A DNA stretch of 5,013 bases from Bacteroidota bacterium (GTDB lineage: Bacteria; Bacteroidota; Bacteroidia; Bacteroidales; B18-G4): positions 1 through 5,013 of the forward strand of contig DAOVZP010000163.1 of assembly GCA_030635045.1 (NCBI GenBank), written 5' to 3'. Position numbers and translations under genes: made by a program. How positions within the stretch are numbered: the stretch's first letter is position 1; each line of letters begins with the position of its first letter. The notes under the pieces are model-generated. The model made no database searches and was not told the DNA's origin. It saw only the letters and a list, made by a program, of their open reading frames with translations. Shown in pieces: positions 1 to 5,013 of the stretch.

Positions 1-777
1 CAGGTTCTTTAGTTCCTCCAACATTTTCTTTCTGGAAGTAATATCCACCATTACTCCCCGAATTCCTGCCGGTTGCCCGCTTTCTACAATCCCGCTTGTA
101 TATATCAATGCCGGGAAACGTGTCCCTTTTTTCGTTTTACAGATCACTTCCTGTTCCTGGTAGCTTGTGCCCGAATGTACGATATTGCGGATATCATTTT
201 GGTTTTTCTCATGCCCTTCGTCGATAACATCATGAAGGTAAAGGCCTTTGTCGATGTCTTTTTTAGTGTAACTGAACTTCTTTAGAGCAAGCTTATTCAC
301 GAAAGTCAGTTTCCCGTCAGGGTCAGCTTCAAAAACAATTTGAGGCAGAAGGGCGGCGAAATCCTGGAATTTTTTCTCGGTCTCCAGTACCTTTTGCTGA
401 AGAAGTATATGCCTTCCCAGCTCGGTGATCTTTAGCTCAAGCCTCTTATTATCAACAGGTTTTAGAAGATATCCCTCTACTCCGAGGTCGATGGAACGGA
501 TGAAATAGTCTGCTTCCGAATGCCCCGAGATCATAATCACTTTTACATGAGGGTCAAGCTCTTTGATCTTCCTGATCATCTCCAGCCCATCCATTTCAGG
601 CATCATAATGTCTGTGATGATAATATCAGGTTTTTTTTCTTTGAACATCTTAACACCTTCACGGCCGTTTGCGGCAGTGAAAACCTCAGTTACAATGCTC
701 CTGATAAACTCGGCGTATACGAACAATGAGAGCCTGTCGTCTTCTACAAGTAAAACTGATAATGTGAATTTACTCAT
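1..777 (-). CDS. Receiver-PAS signalling protein, N-terminal part (3' end beyond window)
   Basis: The reverse strand is open from an ATG at 777-775 to the window edge, giving 259 residues without a stop. Residues 5-120 form a CheY-like receiver: acidic pair E12/D13 (LLVEDD), phosphoacceptor D56 in TDIMMPEMDG, conserved S84 and K106 followed by P107. All phosphorylation residues are present. Residues 120-135 form a short helical linker, and about 133-250 form a PAS domain with its C-terminal PAC signature (GVMVDITSRKK, about 241-251). A second linker helix starts at the edge. In this family such a head usually leads to more PAS domains, a histidine kinase or another output module, so a cytoplasmic hybrid sensor is likely, but the output domain is not visible. 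There is no signal peptide or membrane segment in the visible part. The start has no clear Shine-Dalgarno sequence. It is transcribed divergently from the response regulator at 959. Domain assignment is confident; final function is open. Confidence 0.9.
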   Translation of the reverse strand, partial: MSKFTLSVLLVEDDRLSLFVYAEFIRSIVTEVFTAANGREGVKMFKEKKPDIIITDIMMPEMDGLEMIRKIKELDPHVKVIMISGHSEADYFIRSIDLGVEGYLLKPVDNKRLELKITELGRHILLQQKVLETEKKFQDFAALLPQIVFEADPDGKLTFVNKLALKKFSYTKKDIDKGLYLHDVIDEGHEKNQNDIRNIVHSGTSYQEQEVICKTKKGTRFPALIYTSGIVESGQPAGIRGVMVDITSRKKMLEELKNL

Positions 778-805
778 GATGGGAGCATTTGCCTGAATCC
801 AGAAA

Positions 806-813
806 CAAATATA
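806..813 (-). promoter_or_regulatory. Candidate Bacteroidota -7 box for the REC-PAS gene
   Basis: Read on the minus strand this is TATATTTG, an exact match to the Bacteroidota -7 consensus TAnnTTTG. It lies 28 bases upstream of the ATG at 777, so transcription would start near 800 with a leader of a little over 20 bases. No TTG -33 box is found at the usual 19-21 base spacing; only CTG occurs near there. A poor -33 box would fit a promoter that needs an activator, and the CTACG elements at 820-856 lie in the right place for one. Confidence 0.5.
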
Positions 814-819
814 GTAAAT

Positions 820-856
820 CGTAGAGACCGTCAGCTACGTAATACTACTTAGAGGA
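820..856. promoter_or_regulatory. CTACG-element cluster, candidate operator in the divergent control region
   Basis: Three related pentamers are visible: CGTAG at 820-824 (inverted), CTACG at 835-839 (inside the palindrome TACGTA, 836-841) and CTACT at 845-849. The last two are direct repeats spaced exactly 10 bases apart, one helical turn, and are followed by TAGAG. The first and second form a 5-bp inverted repeat with a 10-base gap. The stretch 835-856 matches 1621-1642, just after the response-regulator stop codon, at 16 of 22 positions. Relative to the minus-strand -7 box the cluster sits about 20-57 bases upstream of the expected start, the usual place for an activator. The protein that binds is unknown; the adjacent NarL-type regulator is the obvious candidate by proximity. 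Confidence 0.45.
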
Positions 857-894
857 AATTCCGTATTGTCAAATAGTGGTTTTTTCTTAGAAAA

Positions 895-910
895 GATGTA
901 TTTTTACATC
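895..910. repeat. Perfect 6-bp inverted repeat with T4 spacer
   Basis: GATGTA (895-900), TTTT (901-904) and TACATC (905-910) form a perfect inverted repeat, 49 bases upstream of the response-regulator ATG. It could be an operator, or a weak hairpin in the 5' leader if transcription starts further upstream. No TAnnTTTG box for the plus strand was found in 778-958, so the regulator's own promoter is not identified. A TTGTCA at 866-871 has no matching -10 box. Confidence 0.35.
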
Positions 911-958
911 ACCAAGGCACTAAAACATTCATTATAAGTTGTCAGAAGGGAAATAGTA

Positions 959-1609
959 ATGAAAAAAATAAGAATACTTATCGTTGAAGATCATGAAGTT
1001 GTGATCAAAGGGATTAAAACTCTACTCGAACCATACGATGACTTGGAGATTGTTGGTTACGCCCTTGACAGCGAAGAGGCGATGCGTAAAACAGAAGAAT
1101 TACGTCCTGATATTGTCATAATGGATATAAACCTGCCTGAGGTTTCAGGGATCGAAGTTACAGAAATGATCACATCACAATATCCCCTTTGCAAGGTGAT
1201 ATATTATACTTCACATGTAGATGAGGAAATGATCACCAGGGGGTTTGAGGCCGGTGCATACGGATATGTTCCCAAGAACTTCAAGCCACAGGAGCTGATC
1301 GAGGCTATCCATATGGTTAATGATGGCCAGAAATTCATGAAAGGGATCGTTAGTGAGAAATTTATATCCAGCTACCTTAAATCCGAGAAGGAAAAGAAAC
1401 TGAAGCAGGACATACCGCTCTCGGAAAGGGAATTGGAGGTTTTAAAGCATATGAGCCTTGGACTGAGTAATAAGCAAATTGCTGATAAGCTCTTTATCAG
1501 TATCCGAACGGTTGAAACGCATAAGCATAACCTGATGAAAAAGCTGAATATCTATTCTACGGCAGAATTGGTTATCTACGCGATCCAAAACAACATTATT
1601 ACGATCTAA
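959..1609 (+). CDS. NarL/FixJ-family response regulator (receiver + LuxR-type HTH)
   Basis: This complete 216-residue protein has the usual length and two-domain layout of the NarL/FixJ family. The receiver (about 3-120) keeps E10/D11, phosphoacceptor D56 (VIMDINLP), T84 and K106 (VPKN), so it should be phosphorylated by a histidine kinase. A charged linker (about 141-151, rich in K and E) leads to the LuxR-type helix-turn-helix at about 153-212, with the family signature SERELEVL at 155-162, GLSNKQIADKL at 168-178 and the recognition helix around RTVETHKHNLMKKL at 183-196. It should be a cytoplasmic DNA-binding transcription regulator. The ATG at 959 is preceded by AGAAGGG (944-950), a plausible ribosome-binding site 8 bases away. 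It is divergent from the REC-PAS gene, which may share its signalling pathway, and converges on uvrA. The ligand, partner kinase and target genes cannot be read from the sequence. Related CTACG elements lie upstream and immediately downstream, suggesting autoregulation (inference). Confidence 0.95.
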   Translation: MKKIRILIVEDHEVVIKGIKTLLEPYDDLEIVGYALDSEEAMRKTEELRPDIVIMDINLPEVSGIEVTEMITSQYPLCKVIYYTSHVDEEMITRGFEAGAYGYVPKNFKPQELIEAIHMVNDGQKFMKGIVSEKFISSYLKSEKEKKLKQDIPLSERELEVLKHMSLGLSNKQIADKLFISIRTVETHKHNLMKKLNIYSTAELVIYAIQNNIITI

Positions 1610-1620
1610 GTCCAGAGCAA

Positions 1621-1642
1621 CTACGTGTTTCTACGTAGAGAG
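1621..1642. promoter_or_regulatory. Second CTACG direct-repeat element downstream of the response regulator
   Basis: CTACG occurs at 1621-1625 and again at 1631-1635, the same 10-base spacing as in the upstream cluster. The second copy reads CTACGTAGAG and contains the palindrome TACGTA (1632-1637). The 8-mer CGTAGAGA at 1634-1641 also occurs at 820-827. The element begins 11 bases after the response-regulator stop codon and about 75-100 bases upstream of the start expected for the promoter candidate at 1682-1712. It could be a binding site controlling that promoter, or a remnant of a duplicated control region. Confidence 0.4.
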
Positions 1643-1681
1643 CTAAGTGTATTTTCGTATATTTTATGTGGAATAAACTAA

Positions 1682-1712
1682 TTGACGGGATACTTCTTTC
1701 TGTTTACATTTG
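1682..1712 (+). promoter_or_regulatory. Candidate Bacteroidota promoter between the response regulator and uvrA
   Basis: TTG at 1682-1684 and TACATTTG at 1705-1712 are separated by 20 bases, matching the Bacteroidota arrangement TTG-N19-21-TAnnTTTG. Transcription would start near 1719. No protein-coding gene lies downstream on this strand before the hairpin at 1753-1781, so any transcript would be short and non-coding. The sequence is AT-rich, so a chance match is possible. Confidence 0.35.
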
Positions 1713-1752
1713 TCCCGTAATCGTATCGTAATTTATTAGATTTGGGTTTTGT

Positions 1753-1790
1753 ATTCCGGGGTCTCTCAAGGGCCCCGGAATCATTTTATA
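1753..1790 (+). terminator. GC-rich hairpin, likely terminator for the plus strand
   Basis: The arms ATTCCGGGG (1753-1761) and CCCCGGAAT (1773-1781) are perfectly complementary over 9 bp, with an 11-base loop. On the plus strand the stem is followed by CATTTTATATA, a broken T-rich run, consistent with intrinsic termination of the response-regulator transcript. Read on the minus strand, as downstream sequence of uvrA, the stem is followed by ACAAAACCC rather than a T tract. It would therefore be a poor intrinsic terminator for uvrA, although the stem could still protect that transcript's 3' end. Confidence 0.65.
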
Positions 1791-1832
1791 TACGATACTT
1801 GAGACTCGATACTTGATACTCGATATTTAGCC
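1791..1832. repeat. 14-bp tandem repeat, about three copies
   Basis: CGATACTTGA occurs at 1793-1802 and 1807-1816, and a degenerate third copy CGATATTT at 1821-1828. The period is 14 bases, with CT preceding the second and third copies. Units 1 and 2 agree at 11 of 14 positions; unit 3 is degenerate. The array fills the gap between the hairpin and the uvrA stop codon. No function is evident; it may have expanded by replication slippage. Confidence 0.6.
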
Positions 1833-1836
1833 GGCT

Positions 1837-4653
1837 TCAATCCTTATCAAATAATCCCCTTAGGTATTCTCCTGTGTAAGAATCCTTGTTATTGACGATC
1901 TCTTCCGGGGTTCCCTCAAAGACTATGGTGCCGCCCTTATCGCCGCCTTCAGGTCCAAGGTCGATGATCCAATCAGCTGCCTTGATGATCTCCTGGTTAT
2001 GCTCGATGATCAATACGGTATGGCCGGCATCCAGCAATGCGTTGAATGCGTTCAGCAGGTTGTTTATATCATGGAAATGAAGCCCGGTGGTAGGTTCGTC
2101 AAAGATAAACAGGGTAGGGGCTTCGTGGCTTCCCCTTGAAAGGAAAAAAGCGAGTTTTATCCTTTGGGCCTCGCCACCGCTCAGGGTACTTGATGATTGT
2201 CCCATCCTCAGGTAACCCAGGCCAACTTCTTGTAATGGCTTAAGCCTGGTAATGATCCTTTTTACGGCAGCGGTATGCTTCGGAGTACCTTCGAAAAATG
2301 CCACAGCCTCATCAATAGTAAGATTCAGAATGTCACTGATATTTTTTTCCCTGAACTGTATTTCCAGAACTTCCTCCTTGAATCGTTTTCCGGAGCAATG
2401 ATCACATTTGAGGTAGATATCTGCCATGAACTGCATTTCTATCTTTACCACACCCTCGCCTTCGCATTCCTCACATCTTCCTCCGGGCACATTGAAAGAA
2501 AAGAAGCCGGGTTTATAGTTTCTTACTTTGGCGATCTGCTGATCTGCAAAGAGGGACCGGATGTCATCAAAAGCTTTGATATAGGTTGCCGGATTGGAGC
2601 GGGAAGATCGCCCGATCGGGTTCTGGTCAACAAATTCAAGTGCATGCACACGGTCGATATCGCCTGATAAACGCAGGTACTTGCCGGTCCTGCCTGCATA
2701 ACCACCATAGCGTTTCTTCAGGGAGGGAAAAAGGATATTGCTTACAAGGGATGATTTTCCGGAGCCGCTGACCCCGGTAACCACGGTCATAACATTCAAG
2801 GGAAATGATACATCAAAGTTCTTCAGGTTATTTTCCATCGCACCATGCACCCTGATGAATTCTCTCCATTTTCGACGCTTTTCAGGTGTGCTCATCTTTA
2901 AGCTTCCATTCATATACCTTGCCGTCAAACTGGCTTTGTCCTCAAGAAGTTTTTTATAGGTCCCGCTGAACATCAGCTCACCACCCATACTGCCGGCCAT
3001 GGGGCCAATGTCGATAATATGATCTGCCGACCTGATGATATCCTGATCGTGCTCAACAACAATTACAGTATTGCCCAGGTCACGCAACTGTTTCAGGATG
3101 TGGATGAGCCTGTATGTGTCGCGCGGATGGAGGCCAATGCTGGGCTCATCAAGGATATACATGGATCCGACCAGGCTGCTGCCCAGGGAAGTGGCCAGGT
3201 TGATCCGCTGCGATTCCCCACCGGAAAGTGAGGAAGAAAGCCTGTTCATATTAAGATAACCAAGCCCGACATCAGCGAGGTATTGTAAGCGATTGCTGAT
3301 CTCAATGATAAGGCGTTTACCCACCTTCTGGTCATGTGATCTCAGTTTCAGGTTCCTGATCTTCTCCAGCAGAATATCGACTGGCATCATAACGACATCG
3401 CTGATTGTCATGCTGTCAAGCCTTACATAATTGGCATCTTTGCGCAACCTGGTGCCATTGCATTCCGGACAGGTAGTTTTTCCGCGGTAACGCGATAGCA
3501 TCACCCTGTACTGGATCTTGTAGGTTTGCTCCTCCACCTCCCTGAAAAAGTCATCCAGTCCATTAAAGTATTCATTGCCTGTCCATAGAAGCATATATTC
3601 TTTATCGCTTAGCTCGAAAATAGGTTTGTGGACAGGGAAATCAAATTTATGTGCATTGGAGATCAATTCTTGCTTCCATTGCCCCATCTTTTCACCTTTC
3701 CAGCATGCAATGGCATCCTCATATACCGACAGTCCTTTATTGGGGATGACAAGGTCGGGGTCGATGCCGATTATACTTCCGAAGCCTTCACAGGATTTAC
3801 ATGCTCCGTAGGGATTATTGAACGTAAACAGGTTAACCGAAGGTTTCTCAAAGCTGATCCCGTCACGCTCAAAGCGGTTCGAAAAATGCTTCAGGCCGGA
3901 TTTACTGCCTTTGATATCTACTGTGCAACTGCCATCTCCTTCATAAAAGGCCGTTTGTACAGAATCAGCAATACGGGTCTGCAGATCAGAATCATCCCGG
4001 TGGGTGATGATCCGGTCGACAAGCACAAAAATATCTTTTGCTGACTTGGGAATATTGTTTAGTTCAAAGGCTTCCGTGATCTTTATCAACTCTCCCTTAA
4101 CGACAATCCTGCTGAAGCCCTGCTGGTGCAATACGTTCAAATGATCAATAACGCTTCTGTCTTGTTTTAACAACAGGGGCGCCATGATCCTCACCTCCGT
4201 GCCTTCAGCGTGGCCAATGATAAAATTCGTTGCATCCTCGACACTGTGCCTTTTAACTTCTTTCCCCGAAACCGGAGAATAGGTCTTTCCGATTCTGGCG
4301 AAAAGCAGTTTCAGGTATTCATATATTTCTGTGGAAGTCCCAACGGTAGACCTGGGGTTCCGGGTGTTTACCTTTTGTTCGATGGCTATGGCAGGGGAAA
4401 TGCCGGTGATCATATCCACTTCAGGCTTGCTCATCCTGCCAAGGAATTGCCGTGCATAGGAACTCAGGCTCTCCACATAACGCCTCTGTCCGTCAGCATA
4501 AAGGGTGTCAAAGGCAAGGGACGATTTCCCTGATCCGGACAGGCCCGTGATCACGATGAGCTTATTCCTCGGAATCTGTACATCGATATTTTTCAGGTTA
4601 TGGACCCTGGCACCCTTGATAAATATGTATTCTTTCGGATCAGGTGTTTTCAT
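1837..4653 (-). CDS. uvrA: UvrABC excinuclease subunit A (UvrA)
   Basis: UvrA is the DNA-damage recognition ATPase of nucleotide excision repair; a UvrA dimer loads UvrB on damaged DNA in the cytoplasm. This copy has 938 residues, close to the 940 of E. coli. ABC module I has Walker A at 37-45 (GLSGSGKSS), signature LSGGE at 476-480, Walker B with catalytic E503 and switch H535. Module II has Walker A at 627-635, signature at 824-828, Walker B with E853 and H885. The UvrB-binding region (about 120-245) is present, which argues for a UvrA1-type protein rather than the shorter UvrA2. The C-terminal zinc module is intact (C727-x2-C730-x19-C750-x2-C753). The N-terminal zinc module is unusual: C285/C288 are present, but the preceding CxxC expected near 262-266 reads ERDGI. 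A further CxxC lies at 395-398. The ATG at 4653 fits the family start, with [11 protein letters not shown] near the N-terminus. No clear Shine-Dalgarno sequence is seen. It is monocistronic within the window. Confidence 0.98.
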   Translation of the reverse strand: MKTPDPKEYIFIKGARVHNLKNIDVQIPRNKLIVITGLSGSGKSSLAFDTLYADGQRRYVESLSSYARQFLGRMSKPEVDMITGISPAIAIEQKVNTRNPRSTVGTSTEIYEYLKLLFARIGKTYSPVSGKEVKRHSVEDATNFIIGHAEGTEVRIMAPLLLKQDRSVIDHLNVLHQQGFSRIVVKGELIKITEAFELNNIPKSAKDIFVLVDRIITHRDDSDLQTRIADSVQTAFYEGDGSCTVDIKGSKSGLKHFSNRFERDGISFEKPSVNLFTFNNPYGACKSCEGFGSIIGIDPDLVIPNKGLSVYEDAIACWKGEKMGQWKQELISNAHKFDFPVHKPIFELSDKEYMLLWTGNEYFNGLDDFFREVEEQTYKIQYRVMLSRYRGKTTCPECNGTRLRKDANYVRLDSMTISDVVMMPVDILLEKIRNLKLRSHDQKVGKRLIIEISNRLQYLADVGLGYLNMNRLSSSLSGGESQRINLATSLGSSLVGSMYILDEPSIGLHPRDTYRLIHILKQLRDLGNTVIVVEHDQDIIRSADHIIDIGPMAGSMGGELMFSGTYKKLLEDKASLTARYMNGSLKMSTPEKRRKWREFIRVHGAMENNLKNFDVSFPLNVMTVVTGVSGSGKSSLVSNILFPSLKKRYGGYAGRTGKYLRLSGDIDRVHALEFVDQNPIGRSSRSNPATYIKAFDDIRSLFADQQIAKVRNYKPGFFSFNVPGGRCEECEGEGVVKIEMQFMADIYLKCDHCSGKRFKEEVLEIQFREKNISDILNLTIDEAVAFFEGTPKHTAAVKRIITRLKPLQEVGLGYLRMGQSSSTLSGGEAQRIKLAFFLSRGSHEAPTLFIFDEPTTGLHFHDINNLLNAFNALLDAGHTVLIIEHNQEIIKAADWIIDLGPEGGDKGGTIVFEGTPEEIVNNKDSYTGEYLRGLFDKD

Positions 4654-4689
4654 GTAGTACTTAAGATGAGCTGTGTGTTAAGGAATGTG

Positions 4690-4697
4690 CAAAAATA
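4690..4697 (-). promoter_or_regulatory. Candidate -7 box for uvrA
   Basis: On the minus strand this reads TATTTTTG, matching TAnnTTTG, 36 bases upstream of the uvrA ATG. It implies a leader of about 30 bases. No TTG is present at the usual -33 distance, so the match is partial. No recognisable SOS (LexA) box was seen nearby. Confidence 0.35.
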
Positions 4698-4750
4698 TTT
4701 AAAATATTTGCTTTCTGACCTTATTTGGTTATATTTGCATAGTATTTGCA
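4692..4750. repeat. Short direct repeats in the uvrA / sigma-factor control region
   Basis: AAAATATTT is tandemly duplicated at 4692-4700 and 4701-4709. TATTTGC occurs three times, at 4705-4711, 4732-4738 and 4743-4749; the last two extend to the 8-mer TATTTGCA and are 11 bases apart, about one helical turn. The copies overlap the proposed -33 and -7 boxes of the plus-strand promoter, so they may be promoter sequence, an operator, or simple AT-rich repetition. Confidence 0.4.
4708..4737 (+). promoter_or_regulatory. Bacteroidota-type promoter for the sigma-factor gene
   Basis: TTG at 4708-4710 (within TTTG) and TATATTTG at 4730-4737 are separated by 19 bases, an excellent match to the Bacteroidota primary-sigma promoter. 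Transcription would start near 4744, giving a leader of about 135 bases before the ATG at 4880. This is long enough for post-transcriptional control and includes the hairpin at 4842-4873. Confidence 0.6.
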
Positions 4751-4841
4751 ACAAAATACACAAAGTAAAGTATAAACATACATTCACCACAGCCTTTTCA
4801 AAGGTTTAAAAACAGGAGACTGACTATCGAATAGAAATTTA

Positions 4842-4873
4842 CCCTTTTTAACTTAACTAAACTCTAAAAAGGG
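4842..4873 (+). promoter_or_regulatory. Leader hairpin overlapping the sigma-factor ribosome-binding site
   Basis: CCCTTTTTA (4842-4850) and TAAAAAGGG (4865-4873) are perfectly complementary over 9 bp, with a 14-base loop. The 3' arm ends in the GGG that begins the Shine-Dalgarno GGGAGG (4871-4876), which is itself only 3 bases from the ATG at 4880. Folding would pair part of the ribosome-binding site and leave AGG exposed. The stem has only three G-C pairs, so it should be of modest stability and could respond to temperature, a ligand or translation; this regulatory role is inferred. Confidence 0.5.
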
Positions 4874-4879
4874 AGGTCT

Positions 4880-5013
4880 ATGAAAGCCTGTAAAGCTAAG
4901 GATAGTCAACTTATCGCTGAATATTTGGACGGTAACCAGAACAGTCTCGAAATCCTAATCCATCGTCATAAGAACAGAGTCTTTGCATATATCTTAATGG
5001 TTGTTAAGGACAA
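4880..5013 (+). CDS. Sigma-70 family RNA polymerase sigma factor, ECF-like, N-terminal fragment
   Basis: The frame opens at ATG 4880 and is still open at the window edge, giving 44 complete codons. Residues 8-44 resemble sigma region 2.1 and the start of 2.2 of ECF-type factors: DSQLIAEYLDGNQNSLEILI followed by HRHKNRVFAYILMVVKD, the helix that contacts the core RNA polymerase. Most of region 2 and all of region 4 lie outside the window, so the subgroup cannot be assigned. The start is supported by GGGAGG just upstream and by alignment of the N-terminus with family members, which begin shortly before the D-x-x-L-I motif. Spacing of 3 bases between the Shine-Dalgarno sequence and ATG is shorter than usual. 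It is divergent from uvrA. No anti-sigma gene is visible because the sequence ends. Confidence 0.85.
   Translation, partial: MKACKAKDSQLIAEYLDGNQNSLEILIHRHKNRVFAYILMVVKD

Noticed and set aside
73..796. Plus-strand ORFs opposite the REC-PAS gene
   Set aside because: The minus strand carries an uninterrupted receiver-PAS protein with all key residues, so these are antisense shadows.
1666..1731. A 21-codon plus-strand ORF beginning MWNKLIDG
   Set aside because: It has no ribosome-binding site, is very short, and overlaps the promoter candidate at 1682-1712. Its mildly hydrophobic composition alone is not evidence of coding.
1753..1781. The GC-rich hairpin as an intrinsic terminator for uvrA
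   Set aside because: On the minus strand the stem is followed by an A/C-rich stretch rather than a T tract, so the plus-strand reading is better supported.
1791..1832. CRISPR array
   Set aside because: The units are contiguous 14-bp repeats without spacers and there are no cas genes.
2275..4044. Plus-strand ORFs of up to 138 codons inside uvrA (2275-2667, 3628-4044)
   Set aside because: They lie antisense to a full-length conserved gene, match no family I recognise, and have no ribosome-binding sites.
1837..4653. UvrA2-type paralogue (drug resistance) instead of repair UvrA
   Set aside because: The length is full and the UvrB-binding region is present, both of which UvrA2 lacks.
4600..4809. 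Plus-strand ORF of 69 codons across the uvrA start and the divergent control region
   Set aside because: It overlaps the uvrA start codon and both promoter candidates, and its product has no recognisable features.

Overview
The window looks like chromosomal DNA from a member of the Bacteroidota, probably an uncultured or environmental Bacteroidales-like lineage. The reasons are indirect. The UvrA sequence has a Bacteroidota-like flavour, several intergenic regions carry the phylum's characteristic -7 promoter box (TAnnTTTG), Shine-Dalgarno sequences are mostly weak, and the regulators are of types common there (a REC-PAS sensor, a NarL/FixJ regulator and an ECF-like sigma factor). I see no tRNA, rRNA, CRISPR array, insertion sequence or phage gene. 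The content is two regulatory loci around a housekeeping DNA-repair gene.

Layout. (1) Bases 1-777, minus strand: the N-terminal 259 residues of a protein with a receiver domain followed by a PAS domain; it runs off the left edge and is probably a signalling kinase or related sensor. (2) Bases 778-958: a divergent control region with a minus-strand TAnnTTTG box, a cluster of CTACG elements and a small palindrome. (3) Bases 959-1609, plus strand: a complete NarL/FixJ (LuxR-type) response regulator. (4) Bases 1610-1836: a second copy of the CTACG direct-repeat element, a good Bacteroidota-type promoter candidate, a GC-rich 9-bp hairpin and a 14-bp tandem repeat. (5) Bases 1837-4653, minus strand: full-length uvrA, converging on the response regulator. 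(6) Bases 4654-4879: a divergent control region with a strong plus-strand promoter candidate and a leader hairpin whose 3' arm enters the ribosome-binding site of the next gene. (7) Bases 4880-5013, plus strand: the first 44 residues of a sigma-70 family (ECF-like) sigma factor, cut by the right edge.

How the parts relate. The REC-PAS protein and the NarL-type regulator are divergent neighbours and may belong to one signalling circuit. The paired CTACG elements at both ends of the regulator gene are candidate binding sites for it, which is inference. UvrA is the damage-recognition ATPase of nucleotide excision repair and has no evident functional link to its neighbours. The parts most worth a second look are the flanking CTACG sites, the possible short transcript between the regulator and uvrA, the hairpin over the sigma-factor ribosome-binding site, and the missing cysteine pair in UvrA's N-terminal zinc module. 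I did not find a convincing new multi-gene system.
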